DNA of 64,000 bases from Symbiodinium kawagutii (taxonomy: Eukaryota > Sar > Dinophyceae > Suessiales > Symbiodiniaceae). Location: the NCBI GenBank assembly GCA_009767595.1, contig VSDK01022210.1, positions 423,942 through 487,941 on the forward strand, read 5' to 3'. The number at the start of each line of letters is the position of its first letter. Positions within the stretch are counted from its first letter, which is position 1. This document shows positions 33,704 to 46,019 of the stretch, in pieces. A program made the position numbers and the translations under genes. Below the pieces are notes generated by a model, which was not told the origin of the DNA, did no database searches, and saw only the letters and a program-made list of their open reading frames with translations.

Positions 33704-35328
33704 ACAGATTCATTCTGAATGTTTAGAAGCCAGCAAGTATATACTGTACATCCGGCTTGATGACCCGCGCAATTGGGCTGTCCAAAGAGCCCCCGAACAA
33801 AATTGGGGGTGAAACAGCACCGGTGTAAGCGATGGATTTGAACAGTCCATGTTGCAGAGGCTTGTTGGTCGCTGTTGCTCAACCCTTATTCATGCCCAAA
33901 ATGAAAGAAATGACACAGTAAATTCGTAATTATCTCTCTCCATCGCCGTTCATAATGTACATGCCAATGAATTTATATGGCCATGGGTCAAAACCCTGTA
34001 CCCCTGGTTCCCCCAGCACTAGCTATGTGTCACCCGGTGTATCCAAGACAACTGAGCTTCATGATCATTTCGTAGATTTTTATTGATCCATTGCCATATT
34101 CTACGATACCCATCTGCCATATTCATATTGATCCACTTCGTAGAACTTCATGATCTTGCAGATTTTTTTTATTCAGCGAGCACAGGATGAAGCACCGGAA
34201 AGGCGTATGAGCATATCATCAACCCACCACGGTGGCGTTCCGTGGCTTTTTGATGGCTAAATTTTAAGCTTTGTAACGTAAAATTGTGCCAAATCATAGC
34301 AGCTAGTTGTCATATGGTGTCAATTTATAGCAGCTACTCAGCTAATTGTCACGCGTTACTATTGCCACTCTTTTTCACATGTTGCTCACATGTTACCACA
34401 TTATTGTGTTTCAATCACCTGGTACTATGACCCTTGGTCAACATATGAAAGATGTCACTGACATCCTGCTAGTACTACATCACTCGAGGGGTGACTCTGG
34501 AACCCATAGCATCTTGTAAGTTTTCATCCATGACCACCAACAGCCGGTGACAATCCATGGTTTGCATGTATGTGAGGGACTAATCACCCGTTTTTGCCGT
34601 GAATTGCCAACATATCATGCTCACCGCATCTGGTGCGAATGTTCACTACGGGTGTCAGCTATCACAAAGCATAAGCTGGTACCCATGTAACGTGCATATC
34701 CCATCTCCATCCCTTCCGTAGAGTTATACAACCCACGAGCTGGGTTTGTGACCAGCATCCATCAGCTGGATAGAACACATCTGCTTACCTTCAATTAACA
34801 ATTATCACTAAGCAACAAATCTGATTGCCTATCACCAGGCAATGAAGCATCATCAATCATCATTGAAACATCATCAGCCAGTAGCAAACCAACATCAACC
34901 ATCATTTATACACGCAGCACCAAGCATCAGTTCACCACATGAACCATGACCTACCCATTTTGACCAGCTGGTGCCAACCTCAGCCATGACTCCTCAGCTG
35001 GTTCGGCGCTTCACCGAGCTACATCCTGCCAGCCGGGCCAACCTGGGATCATGGAGGCCACCTGGTTGCCCCAACCTGGAGCGGAAACCCACCAGGAACA
35101 CGCGCCGGAGCACCGTTGGTTTTTCAACGCTTGATGGGGGGAAACCCATGTTAAGGTAAAAATCTAGAAATCAGCCCTGCCCCCACCACTACATCCCATT
35201 ACTAAACACCAAATTTTGGAAAAAAAACAAAACCTTGTATAAAGCCACCCACCCCAAATCAAAAACCTTGGGTAAACCCACCCAAGTTATCCCAAGTTTG
35301 GGGGTCAGCAGTGGGAGGATCGGACGAC

Positions 35329-35457
35329 TTCCAAGGAGAACCGTAACCGCGCCGCCGTAGCACCTCCATCGGGGGGCGGCATGCGCGTGCGCATAGGATC
35401 CGGCCGCGGATAGCTATGGAAGGCGGGAACGGGAGGGTACGCGTACAACGACATCAT
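35329..35457 (-). CDS. Candidate exon (Pro/Tyr-rich, unknown protein)
   Basis: Minus strand: acceptor GTCACAG and donor TGGAA|GTCGTC. It reads MMSLYAYPPVPAFHSYPRPD and onward through MPPPDGGATAARLRFSLE, 43 full codons with phase 0 at both ends. Phase 0 matches the upstream exon at 36374-36496. GC-rich in an AT-rich setting. No family recognised. Confidence 0.45.
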
Positions 35458-36373
35458 CTGTGACCTGGGATGCCGTGGGGTGCTTGGATGTGCTTGGTGA
35501 AGTGACGGTTCTGGCCGCGACTTGAGCTTAGCAATTGGGGGTCCAATGGTTGAAAAACCCAGGGTGGGTAAAGAAATGACCAGCAATCATGAACAATTGT
35601 ATAGATATACAAGTGCGAAACAATGACTGTTGAAAATACTGCTTTATCACATGTGGACATAGCATGACCTACTAGCAAGTGGTCATAGGACTGATGCAGA
35701 AATGACAACAACCGGTGAGAATAGGGAATGCTACAAACAAAACATGATCAACAAGTAGCGAACAAGTTTCGCTAACTCACCGTGAGCAAATTTACTTGCT
35801 GAAATGAAGTGTCATGTTTCAACGAATAATTAAGTGATTCGGGAAACTCATGTCAATGGCTGAAATTAGGATCACCGTTGGAATCACTAATTAATTAATG
35901 ATTATTAAAAAAGTGAGTAATGTCAACCAGCAACTGGACCTGGTTCTCGCCCAGCCACTGTCTAGGATCCATCATCATCCTGGCGCAACTGAGCTGCCTG
36001 AACACAAACTTATGCAAAAAGCATGCTGCATGATCATGTCAAATGTCTTCAAGTGGGTGCGATGAATGTGCAAATGAAAACGCCAATCTAGATCGTTGTA
36101 TTTGCATATGTAAAGATATATGCATAAGATATGTGCGAAACAATGTGTGTCCGCACGTGTCTGCATATGTGGGGTGCTGGTATGCCTACGGCGCAGGATC
36201 TGCGTCACCCTTGAATGTGGCAGCGCCAGGTGTGGCGAGTCCCAAATAAACAGGCAGATCTTTTTGGGCAACTCAAGCTGTGCACTTCCCTAGCGAGCAC
36301 ACCAGGATCCCCCATATATAGGGATTCATTGAGGTTTTGTGAACCTAGTCCAGGGCTCATCAACCCTTGCCAC

Positions 36374-36496
36374 CCATTCTGAACGCTTGGTAATCATCTT
36401 GTCCACAAGCCGCAGCATCACCAATGGTGTTTGCCCACAGGTGCAGGCCCCCCAGCAGGTGCTCCCTGCGCACCTATCATCTCTTTCAAAGAGCAT
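36374..36496 (-). CDS. Candidate exon (Cys-rich; weakly ankyrin-like end)
   Basis: Minus strand: acceptor AGCCCTCAG and donor GAATGG|GTGGCA. It reads MLFERDDRCAGSTCWGACTC then GQTPLVMLRLVDKMITKRSE, 41 codons at phase 0/0. G-x-TPL resembles the start of an ankyrin repeat, but one short match is not enough to assign it. An overlapping plus-strand reading (36439-36542) is also open, with reasonable splice sites. Confidence 0.42.
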
Positions 36497-37015
36497 CTGA
36501 GGGCTCAAGTAGCATCCATAAGCGATCTGGCCTCACACGATCGGTGTAACCATGCTCACTTGCATCTCCACCATGGGCTTGGAAGCATTGACTTCACGCT
36601 TTGTTCATCAAGTTCATCTCATTCATGAAGCATTTTCATATGTTGTGGTGCATTATGATGCTTAAGCGTAGTTGAGAATCATCAGCCATAAACATCCATC
36701 AACTGTGTTGGCAGGCTCGAAACGACGATTATGGAGGGAATCCAATGTTCTCTAGGCTTCACATGCAGTCAACATCCATCTGAGAGCTGCACTTGATCAT
36801 CGCCGTAGAATTAAAAATGGGTATAAATGGTAGTGCTTGTTGATAATTATAGTGAGTATTGTGGCTAACAGTTCTTAATGATGCCCGAATTCATTGATTC
36901 AACACTGTTGAATGATAGGGTGATTTACTGCACTTCACCCACGTGATTTCATGATTTTGCATAGCAAGGTTGGAGGAAACTTCACCACATTCGAGCTTGC
37001 ACCGGAGGGCGCTAC

Positions 37016-37069
37016 CAGAACACACCGAAACCATGAACCCCGAGCCCTTCCCAACTTGGCTCCGATTGG
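37016..37069 (-). CDS. Candidate exon (unknown protein)
   Basis: Minus strand: acceptor GCTCACAG and donor TTCTG|GTAGCG. With two leading bases it reads NRSQVGKGSGFMVSVCS, one base left. The leading bases fit the one base left by 37416-37475. The frame stays open beyond this donor, so a later donor (about 36984) is possible. Confidence 0.42.
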
Positions 37070-37415
37070 CTGTGAGCTTGCTGGCTTGAATAGTCAAGAA
37101 TCATTGACAGAGATGTTTGTGAATGATTCTTGACTATCGGTGGATGGAAATCTGTCTTGTTGAGAGTTCTTTGCCAGTGGAAGGACGGCATATGAACCAT
37201 GAATCCGAAAACAACAGTCGAAAAGGACACCATGAACAGATACGAATGGTGGCCCGAAATACTCCCAAATCATCCAACACTAATCATCTCTAGCAATAAT
37301 CCAACCATTTCTTGGCTTCCCTATGGCTTGAGAGTCAGCTCAGAAGTCGTGGACAGGAGAACCCGTAGGATCAACGCCCCCGCCCCGGGTCCGCCAGCGT
37401 TCCGAGTTCACTCAC

Positions 37416-37475
37416 GAGCGCCGCCCAGTGGCTGGCAGCGAACTCGCAAATGGGCGCCATCAGGAGGCCGAAAGC
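37416..37475 (-). CDS. Candidate exon (unknown protein)
   Basis: Minus strand: acceptor GGTGCCAG and perfect donor GGCGCTC|GTGAGT. It reads FRPPDGAHLRVRCQPLGGA with two leading bases and one left over. This is one of the best donor sites in the window and the strongest single argument for minus-strand orientation here. Confidence 0.5.
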
Positions 37476-37559
37476 CTGGCACCGTGACGAGCCGATGGGT
37501 GATGAAGGACGAAGATGTTGGGTTAAGCAATCGCTTATTAGTAAAGAATTATGGGGGTT

Positions 37560-39990
37560 ATTAATGGTTAATAGTTGTTTAAGTGCTTATAGTTGTTATT
37601 AGTGTTTGTCTTGTAGTTGTTAATAGTGGTTGATCAATGGTCAATGGCTAATGGTGGGAATCATTGGTATATAGTTTTAGTGATGTTGTTTGTTTATAGT
37701 TGTTTAAATGGTCTATGGTCAACGATTCGTCAATGATGGTTTTTCTTTAGCTGTTGTTTTGTTGCTCCTGTTTGACGCAGGTACTTTGGCTGATCCTTTG
37801 TTTATGGTGGCTAATGGTTGTTTCGTCATTAGTTTGTGGTGCTAATGTTTATAGATCTTTACGATGGCTAATTCTAAATAGTAGCGGTGGCTAATGGTTG
37901 CTTAATAGCCAATTGTTGGTTAGAGATGGTTTGATCAACGCAAGTGAATGACTGTAATGATTAATGGCTGATCACTCATGATTACTTGGTGACTACTGTA
38001 CTGAATGGTTCACAATGATTCAATGAGACTAGTGCTTGATAAAAACACATATCGCTTTATGATAAATGCTGACTAATGTGAGTAGTGACTAAGGGCTGCT
38101 CATTGATACCATAGTAAATCATTGAATCATTGATGACTGGTTGACTAACTGGCGACCAATGATGAATCTTTGAATTGTAATCGTTGACTGGTTGATGACC
38201 AATGCTCGATTTCATGATTGTGATTGGTTGATTGCTCCGAAGTTGATCGATTGAGAGGGCATGATGATAGTGTGGTGACGGTTGTATTCAAAGCGAAGTG
38301 CTCATCATTGCTGGCTATCAACCACCTTGTTTATTTAGGATCATTCTGGTACAGCCACCCCATCTTCATAAATCTCCCACAGAAACAAATGGCTAAAAAG
38401 GTCCCAGTACTGATTGATGATGCACTGACTGCTAACCAATCACGGAGAAAACAAACATGATATTGGTCGACTTGATCAATTGTTGATGTTGATGGCAACT
38501 GCCGGCCACAATCTAGTATCATACAGCAACGAATTCACCGGCAGCTACTGCCTGATCAGGGTTAACCATTCTTAGCCATTTGTAGCATTCTCGTTCAACC
38601 ATATCATCATAATCACCATCATTTGTGTGCCTTGGATGTTTAGGAATGGCTTGGGTGTACCTTGGTCATCGCCGAAGTGGTGGCACTCGGAAAAACAACA
38701 TTGCTTGTATACGTATGAACCATCACTTGTTAAACCCTAACCTATCTACCCTACCACCCAAAATCCCGATCAATAATGAACCATCCGTAAAAACCATACC
38801 AGGTAATTAAGCCATCCAATGTGGCTCGCTACTATCAAGTTGATCATCTGGTCTATTCAGTTGACCATCTACTACGGTTTTGTCTCCATTTTGCTCAGCC
38901 TAATTGCCTAACTGACCCTTCTTCACGGACGGGTGCGCCCGCCGACCTGCAAATTCAGAGCCAAGTGGTCAGCAAATGGCCTCAGTACGGTTCACCCTTG
39001 CAATGGAGTAGCTAGGATATACAGCCTCCAATGTTAGCATTTCCCATACGAGCATTCCCCATGTGAGTACTTGGTATCTCTCTCTGTCGCCAGCGTGATC
39101 AGATAGTCCCTCCAGTGGAGCAGTTGGTATGCCTTCCCTGTTTTTCCCACGACACTGGGATCATTCTATGTACAAGTGTCGGCACATATAGCATCCATGA
39201 AGTATACCCACATAGCTTTATATTACATGAAAACAACTAACAACTGCATTTAAGCAAACATATATAGTTCCATGCTGAATTCTGAAACTATGCTTAACTT
39301 AGCCGATTGAAATATAGCATATCTTAGCATACCTTATCATACCTGCGTATACCTGCCTTCATCCATGTTGATGTCTTGAAGCGAGAACTTACACAGCACA
39401 ACAGTGTCGCATCATCTTCCCACAGCCGCCCTGCTGACATGTGGCAAATGCACCGCGATCGTGCCAGCTACCTGGGGCACCCGGCAGCCAAAGGGCTCGG
39501 TAGAACTTGATGTTTTTTCTTGACCAACAAAGAACAGCTTGAAACAGAAAGCAATGATGAATGATGCACAATAACAGTGCCAATGGTTGAATGTAACGGT
39601 TCCAATGGCTACAAATTGGTTGGTAGTTGAACCACCCCAATGAAAAAATATCAGTCAACCAACCAATTGTTAAAAACCACTAGAGAAGATGAATAATGCC
39701 AATCAAACCAGCTAATATTGGTTTGTATTGGGTATTGGCCATCAGCCCTGCACAGCCCTCGGCAAAAAGCCCATGGATCTGGGTTTTGGATCAGGGCCCC
39801 TGGTGGAACCTGTCCAACACTTGGGGCACTACGTGACCGGTGGATGGCATCGCTTCTCTTGATCTTCATCAAATGGAAAGTGATCATTCAGAAATTTGCC
39901 GACTTTGAACTGGCGCCCTTGCGGGAATGACCCTTGCACGTTGCCCCCCCAAAAAAAGGTTTCCTTCGGTTTCCTTCCTCCAGAAACCCA
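37560..39990. other. AT-rich DNA, little supported content
   Basis: TTAATGGTTGATGG-type low-complexity DNA. On the minus strand, 38927-38946 has a textbook acceptor (GAATTTGCAG) and a donor (GTGAAG) around only 20 bp, a possible microexon. An island at 39425-39480 reads SWHDRGAFATCQQGGCG after acceptor GCCCCAG, but its donor is unclear. Confidence 0.3.
39613..39712. mobile_element. MITE-like element, family C
   Basis: Left end TTGGTTGGTAGTTGAACCAC, core AATATCAGTCAACCAACCA, right end CAATCAAACCAGC. Matches family C. Confidence 0.55.
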
Positions 39991-40024
39991 CAGAAAACAC
40001 AGGGCAGCGCACCAAATGCTGTAC

Positions 40025-40084
40025 CAACTCCAGAACATCTAAAGCTCCAGCGCCACCGGCCAGTGCCAGGTAGCACGTCAATTC
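40025..40084 (-). CDS. Candidate exon (hydrophobic, unknown protein)
   Basis: Minus strand: acceptor CGGCGCTCAG and donor GAGTTG|GTACAG. It reads ELTCYLALAGGAGALDVLEL, 20 codons at phase 0/0. Other frames are also open, including a plus-strand one, so orientation rests on the splice pair and the neighbours. Confidence 0.38.
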
Positions 40085-40160
40085 CTGAGCGCCGCGGTGT
40101 CAGAACAGTTTCACTACGGTGCTCCGCTTCGTATGGCAAAATTGCTGTGCTTCATGAAAT

Positions 40161-40262
40161 GGTGGTTTCTCAAGCCATAGGGGACCCCCAAATCATCCCA
40201 TATTAACCATTTAATAGTAATAAACCAGCTATTTTTGGGGCCCCCTATTTTGAGAAACCACC
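40161..40262. mobile_element. MITE-like element, family B
   Basis: 102 bp. Best-preserved family B copy: GGTGGTTTCTCAAGCCATAG at the left and CCCCCTATTTTGAGAAACCA then CC at the right, an inverted repeat of about 24 bp around an AT-rich core. Confidence 0.75.
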
Positions 40263-41251
40263 AAATTGATCTCCGGATATCTCCAGTGAGCCGTGGGCTG
40301 TGTGCGAATACTTGGGGACTCGACAACTGAGATCTCCCTCTCTCGGTAGCAGGATGTTGCCACGGAAAGTCCCCCAAGCTGAGATGCATGAACACATTGA
40401 ATATCTGTCCAACACATTGGGTTCAATGATATTCAGTCCATGTTCAATGAACACAAGCAAAAGTTAATATCAGGTATATCATTAACAGTTTGATATTGCA
40501 AAGGTTAATATCATTGAATATCTGTCCAAGCCTGCTGCAACAGTTTGACAATAAGCTAGAGCCAAGCTGATGAATACAACGCCCAAATGGCACAACTATG
40601 AATGCGTTGGATGCTACCACGGGACAGACACTTGAAGAGAACATCGAGCGTTGTTGCCCACCACAAAGACCAGCAAACCTGGCCATCAGCAGCCATAGAA
40701 GTACAACAAGTAACACATCCAGAATCGCGACAAGAATCAAAACAACCAACTACAGCAACTAGAATGACTACAGCACTCGTGACAGCAGCACAAACAAACG
40801 CAGTCACCGCGCCCGCAGCAGTCACAATCACTACCGCAATCCATCACAACTATCGCAACAAAAAGAAACCAAAGGTAAACTTCCCATATCCAGTTGAAGA
40901 AGCTCTTGAACTCGTTAGTTCATACCAGAGCTACTCAGAGCCTCGCACCCATCCACACCTGCTTCTTTGGCTGCTGGTGTTGTTGGTAATCATATCATGT
41001 CTGAGTATGAGCTATACCGAGCATCACTCTGCTTTCATTCAAAACCAGGTCGGTCACTATGTATGAAATTAATATGAGGAGCATTACTTTAGTACTCAGT
41101 GTGAACCAGTGTGTTGATTACGAAACAAATACGGAAACCAACACCACCACAAATGATGGCTTACCACTACCATGTATTGTACGGAATCCAGTGAATCACC
41201 GTTCGTACAGTTGCTGACCATGGTTCTGTCATAAACCATCATCAGTAACTG

Positions 41252-41337
41252 GTTGGTGGTTGAACCACCCCTGTGAAAAAGTTTAGTCAACCAACCAATC
41301 ATTAAATACCAGGAAACATATGTTTAAACCACCAATC
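41252..41337. mobile_element. MITE-like element, family C
   Basis: GGTTGGTGGTTGAACCACCC at the left, GTTTAAACCACCAATCAGG at the right, and the shared core TTTAGTCAACCAACCAATCA. Confidence 0.6.
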
Positions 41338-41351
41338 AGGTATTGATTCTT

Positions 41352-41469
41352 AAATGGCTGTGGGTCAAAACCCTTAGTCCCCCTGGTTCCCCACCATTAA
41401 CCATTGTTTTCCCTTATCGTTGGTTGTTCTCTCCCACTATTGATGGTTAATATTGACCCATAGCCAAAT
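41352..41469. mobile_element. MITE-like element, family A
   Basis: ATGGCTGTGGGTCAAAACCC at the left and AATATTGACCCATAGCCAAA at the right. The core TTAGTCCCCCTGGTTCCCCA is the inverse of the family core at 7622-7742. It lies 15 bp from a family C copy. Confidence 0.65.
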
Positions 41470-41534
41470 GATGCTTCTCCGGTTGTCCCATCCACTGGTC
41501 ATCCCCTGCTTAGGCATCGGCAGTGAATCACAAC

Positions 41535-41610
41535 CCCACGAAGCAACCGCCGCTGAAACGCACGGACAGCGTGCCTACGCCACTGGCACCCCAGTGTCCG
41601 GTGAGGAAAC
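41535..41610 (-). CDS. Candidate exon (unknown protein)
   Basis: Minus strand: acceptor GATCCCAG and donor GTGGG|GTTGTG. With two leading bases it reads FLTGHWGASGVGTLSVRFSG then GCFV. The plus strand is also open with plausible splice borders (41514-41655), so strand is uncertain. Confidence 0.3.
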
Positions 41611-42770
41611 CTGGGATCGCCAGGTCATGTCGCGGGGATCAGTGGTGAGTGGTGGTGGATGATGGGAGGTCATGACGTGTTTTGGACCGTTGGTGATGGA
41701 CACTTGCGGCTTCCAATCAACCGCCATGACGGAGAGTCTGTTTGGTGAGTGTTTAGTTTGACCATCGTTGGTTGATTGCAGTTACGGAGGCTCAATATTG
41801 AGTAGAGAGTGGTGACGTGATGTGTGAACACAGTTAATGATGGTTATCAATCAGTAATCGATGGTTGAAAAATATGACTGATGATGGACTGAGACTGGTT
41901 GAGACTATGGTTGGTACTGGTTCAACGTTGAGACTGCATAGCCATCATCAACGATTGCTCGAAAACTCAAAAATGGTTCATGGTCCTTAGTGCTCCAAAT
42001 TCCTTGCGAGAAGGTGTTTAGTTTGGACCCCAAATATCAGCTCCAAGTACTGTCCCACCAGGTCTTTCGAGGACAAGGGGAAGGTCGATCGGTGTTCATG
42101 CTGGTTGGTTATTCTTGGCACTCGGTAATGGTTCAAAATGAATGTTTGTTTCTCACAGAGTGCAATGCGTTGTGGCAAAATATGCCAAAAAAGGATGATA
42201 TATGGATGGCATATTTCAGTGAATGCAAGTATGAGGCTTGGTCAAGGTTGCTGATGGTTTGTGATGCTTAGGGATAAAAGTTTGCTAATAATAGTCAATC
42301 AGTAGTGTGGTATGACACATGTCACTTACGTTGATGTGAACCAGTATGGAATCCTCAAGTTGGGATATCCTGGCGGCTTGCTGCACCTAGTGGTGAGATG
42401 TGGTGAGCATGAATCTCCCGAACGTAGCAATGTGTTTGAACAAGATTGGGAGCCTTTAGATTGAAAAAGCACTGTAAACATGTGCCAGTGAATCCATGCC
42501 AAGTTTTTGAATGATTCAACGTATGCAACTACTGGGTACTAATCCAACAGCAGTACTGCTTGCTGATCCTACTGAACCGGCTGGTGATTATAAACTCATT
42601 AGAAACACGCTTGTCAACAAACCAATCAATCATGTGAAAATACGGGTGGAATTTTAAAAAACACGTTCCAACCACCGATCATTAAACCAATTTCAAAAAT
42701 GCAAGGGTAAGTTGTTTCAAGTTGTTAATCAAACAAATGCCAGGGTAATCAGTTTTGAAATCTAAGCCAA

Positions 42771-42866
42771 TCAGTTTGCACAAGTTGCAACAAATGCCAG
42801 CAGAGCCAAGGCCGCGATAGGCCACAGTGGCGAAACTACCAGTGCGCTGCAATCATCGCGGTTGGG
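42771..42866 (-). CDS. Candidate terminal exon with hydrophobic tail
   Basis: Minus strand: T/C-rich acceptor ending CATCTCCAAG, then PNRDDCSALVVSPLWPIAAL followed by ALLAFVATCAN and TGA (42771-42773). The hydrophobic run is long enough for a membrane anchor at a C-terminus. If real, this ends a coding region, implying more than one gene in the exon series. Confidence 0.35.
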   Translation of the reverse strand, partial: PNRDDCSALVVSPLWPIAALALLAFVATCAN

Positions 42867-42879
42867 CTTGGAGATGCAG

Positions 42880-43740
42880 GTAACAAAGCAGTGAATCACC
42901 AACGATCAAAGCGACCAAAAAAAAAACAATCCCAATTATTAACCATGATGATGCTCCGACTCAAGCTTTAAATAACCATATAATGGTTTACTACAACTAA
43001 TCATTTCTATTCTTATCAACCACCAACCAGCAACCAACCAATATTTTTAGTTGTCACCGCCCTATGATTAACCATTGATCACAATATCTAAATATTTTTC
43101 ACAAAAGGCTATTGTAAATTGTAACCATGTTACTTACTATTCTGATTTCATGTGAAGGACTCATATCATATCATGGTTGTCACCCCCTATCATTACCATT
43201 GGTAATTCACTTATTGACGTTCATATCACCAATGGCAATATTACATATTACTAGTAATATTACTATAATCGGTATACATTGACAACCATAAAATCTGATA
43301 ATATGATATTCACTTACCATTGGACTACCATACACTAGGTATCACTTACCGTCAATCCCCAGCAACTGTATAAATGGTATCATTACCATGTTACGTACCA
43401 ATTGTGCCAATTATACCAAAAATACCAAAGGAAATGTGATGACAACCATATCATCACCAGAATATCCCGTAATGTGCACTTACCATTGATACAAGGTGGG
43501 GCCCCCAAGATAGCGATTCGTTGGTTTAGTTCACTAGGGTAACTACTAGTTGTGGTAGATATAACTAGCTTGTTCAATGGCGAATCTTAATCAACTTATA
43601 ACCAGGGGGCACCACCCGTACCCCTGGTTCCCCACCATTAACCATTGGTTTCCCAACATAGTTTGTTGGGTATTAACCACCATTAGTTGGTTGCTTAATA
43701 TTGATCCATGGCCATTTAACCATCAATTTCACCAGGGTAT
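42880..43740. other. AT-rich DNA without gene
   Basis: CCATTATCACC/GGTAATATTAC-type low-complexity DNA. Apart from a left-truncated family A MITE (43600-43720) I see nothing. Confidence 0.4.
43600..43720. mobile_element. MITE-like element, family A (left end diverged)
   Basis: The core CCGTACCCCTGGTTCCCCAC and right end ATTGATCCATGGCCATTT match the family. The left end is degraded. Confidence 0.5.
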
Positions 43741-43751
43741 CACTTCGATCT

Positions 43752-43866
43752 TCATCTCATCGATCCCCTGAAGGCCTCAGCTGAGGCGCGACAGAAGAAC
43801 ACCGACAGCTGCCCCGCCAAAGCGATGCCCAAGTTCTCGCGCCGAGCCTCTAGGGCCGGAACGGTC
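43752..43866 (-). CDS. Candidate exon (unknown protein)
   Basis: Minus strand: strong pyrimidine-rich acceptor (CCACCTGCTCCCCGGCTCCCAG region), one leading base, reading TVPALEARRENLGIALAGQL then SVFFCRASAEAFRGSMR and TGA at 43752-43754. Either it is a terminal exon or an unseen donor (possibly a GA type, which dinoflagellates use) lies before the stop. The plus strand is also open. Confidence 0.38.
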
Positions 43867-44461
43867 CTGGGAGCCGGGGAGCAGGTGGGGTGTTGGTTGG
43901 TGATGGTTGGTTGATGGTTGGTTGGTGATGGGTGGTTGGTGATGGTTGGGAAAAGGCTTGGTTAATTAGTTGGTTAGTTTGGGTAAGGGCTAGGCTTGGG
44001 GGTTTGGATTTTGTTTTGTTTCGTTCTGCTGGTTGGTGGCTGGTGTTGTTGTTGTGTCAAGGTTCTGCGGCAATTGCTGGTAAATTCATTGTGGTCGGAA
44101 TTGCATGCTACTCCAGGCATGCCTTGTGCAAGGTGCAAATCAACCCATACCTGTCCCAGTGTCTCTGCAAAAAAAATGGTTTATCTATCTTAACAAACCT
44201 GCTTGACTGGTAAGTTGTCAGTTGACCCTCGACTACCAGGAAACCTGCTGGCAAAACGGGGACTCCATAGCTGAGTTGAAGCAACAGTTGACTCCCAAGT
44301 GCACGCAACAGTTGTATCGAATGCGAACAGAGCAAACTTTCCCTGGCAAAAGATATCTACACACACACATATTGCTCGATATCATATACGGACTAGGTGT
44401 AAAATAGACACACGTGCAACACACACATGTGTTGATATGGTTGAATACGCACACAAAAAAC

Positions 44462-44494
44462 AATAAATACATAAATAAATATATATATATATAT
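44462..44494. repeat. AT-rich simple repeat
   Basis: AATA and TA repeats (AAATACATAAATAAATATAT, then ATATATATAT) just before the second composite minisatellite. Confidence 0.8.
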
Positions 44495-45175
44495 TTTTGC
44501 CGGGGCGTCCAGTGGTTTGCCCTAAATGAATAGAAAATAATTAAATTACTTTACTTCGAGTGATCAGCACCATGTCATGTCATCACCGCTTATTAACTCC
44601 ACTTTTGTCTGACATTCTCTCCGAAATACCTTCTGACATTCTTTCTGACAAATCCTCTGACATTCTCTCTGGCATACCTTTTGACATTCTTTCTGACATC
44701 CTTTCTGGCACATCTTCTGACGTTCTTTCTGACAACTTTCTACTCGGACATTCTTTTTGGCAAATCTTTTGACACTCTCTGACATCTCTTCTGACATTCT
44801 TTCTGATATATCTTCTGACATTCTTTCTGACATATCTTCTGCCAATCTCTCTGATATTCTCTCTGGCATATCTTCTGACATGTCTTCTGACATTCTCTCT
44901 GACATATCTTCTGACATTCTTTCTGACATGTCTTCTGACATTCATTCTTTCTGGCATATCTTTTGACATTCTTTCTGACATATCTTCTGACATTCTTTCT
45001 GACATTCTCTCTGACATTCTTTCTGGCAGATCTTTTGACATTCTCTCTGACATATCTTCTGACATTCTTTCTGACATATCTTCTGACATTTCTTCTGATA
45101 TTCTATCCTGACATTTCTTTTGACATTCTCTCTGACATTCTTTCTGGCATGTCTTTTGACATTCTTTCTGACATA

Positions 45176-45711
45176 NNNNNNNNNNNNNNNNNNNNNNNNN
45201 NNNNNNNNNNNNNNNNNNNNNNNNNNNNNNNNNNNNNNNNNNNNNNNNNNNNNNNNNNNNNNNNNNNNNNNNNNNNNNNNNNNNNNNNNNNNNNNNNNNN
45301 NNNNNNNNNNNNNNNNNNNNNNNNNNNNNNNNNNNNNNNNNNNNNNNNNNNNNNNNNNNNNNNNNNNNNNNNNNNNNNNNNNNNNNNNNNNNNNNNNNNN
45401 NNNNNNNNNNNNNNNNNNNNNNNNNNNNNNNNNNNNNNNNNNNNNNNNNNNNNNNNNNNNNNNNNNNNNNNNNNNNNNNNNNNNNNNNNNNNNNNNNNNN
45501 NNNNNNNNNNNNNNNNNNNNNNNNNNNNNNNNNNNNNNNNNNNNNNNNNNNNNNNNNNNNNNNNNNNNNNNNNNNNNNNNNNNNNNNNNNNNNNNNNNNN
45601 NNNNNNNNNNNNNNNNNNNNNNNNNNNNNNNNNNNNNNNNNNNNNNNNNNNNNNNNNNNNNNNNNNNNNNNNNNNNNNNNNNNNNNNNNNNNNNNNNNNN
45701 NNNNNNNNNNN
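45176..45711. other. Assembly gap (N)
   Basis: 536 N characters within the 12-bp minisatellite. True array length is unknown. Confidence 1.
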
Positions 45712-46019
45712 TCTGACATATCTTCTGACAATCTCTCTGACATTCTGTCTGACATCTCTTCTGACATTCTTTCTGACGTTCTTTCTGGCATATCTTTTGA
45801 CATTCTTTCTGACATCTCTTCTGACATTCTTTCTGACATATCTTGTGACATTCTCTCTGACATTCTTTCTGGCATATCTTTTGACATTCTTTCTGGCATG
45901 TCTTCTGACATTCTTTCTGACATATCTTCTGACATTCTCTCTGACATTCTTTCTGGCATATCTTTTGACATTCTTTTTGACAAATATTCGGACATATCTT
46001 CTTGACATCTCTCCTGACA

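Larger units (their letters stand above)
31940..35320. other. AT-rich DNA with MITEs; weak coding signals
   Basis: Contains MITE copies (32865-32961 and 33603-33703, with fragments at 32505-32580 and 33975-34020). An island at 35000-35100 has splice-like borders and open frames on both strands, and I could not orient it. Confidence 0.35.

Noticed and set aside
36439..36542. Plus-strand exon reading AGPPAGAPCAPIISFKEHLR
   Set aside because: Plausible splice borders, but the minus-strand reading of the overlapping island has better flanks, phase agreement with 35329-35457, and the same orientation as most other islands. Not excluded.
41514..41655. Plus-strand exon reading SESQPHEATAAETHGQRAYA
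   Set aside because: Equally open, but conflicts with the minus-strand series. Left as an alternative for 41535-41610.
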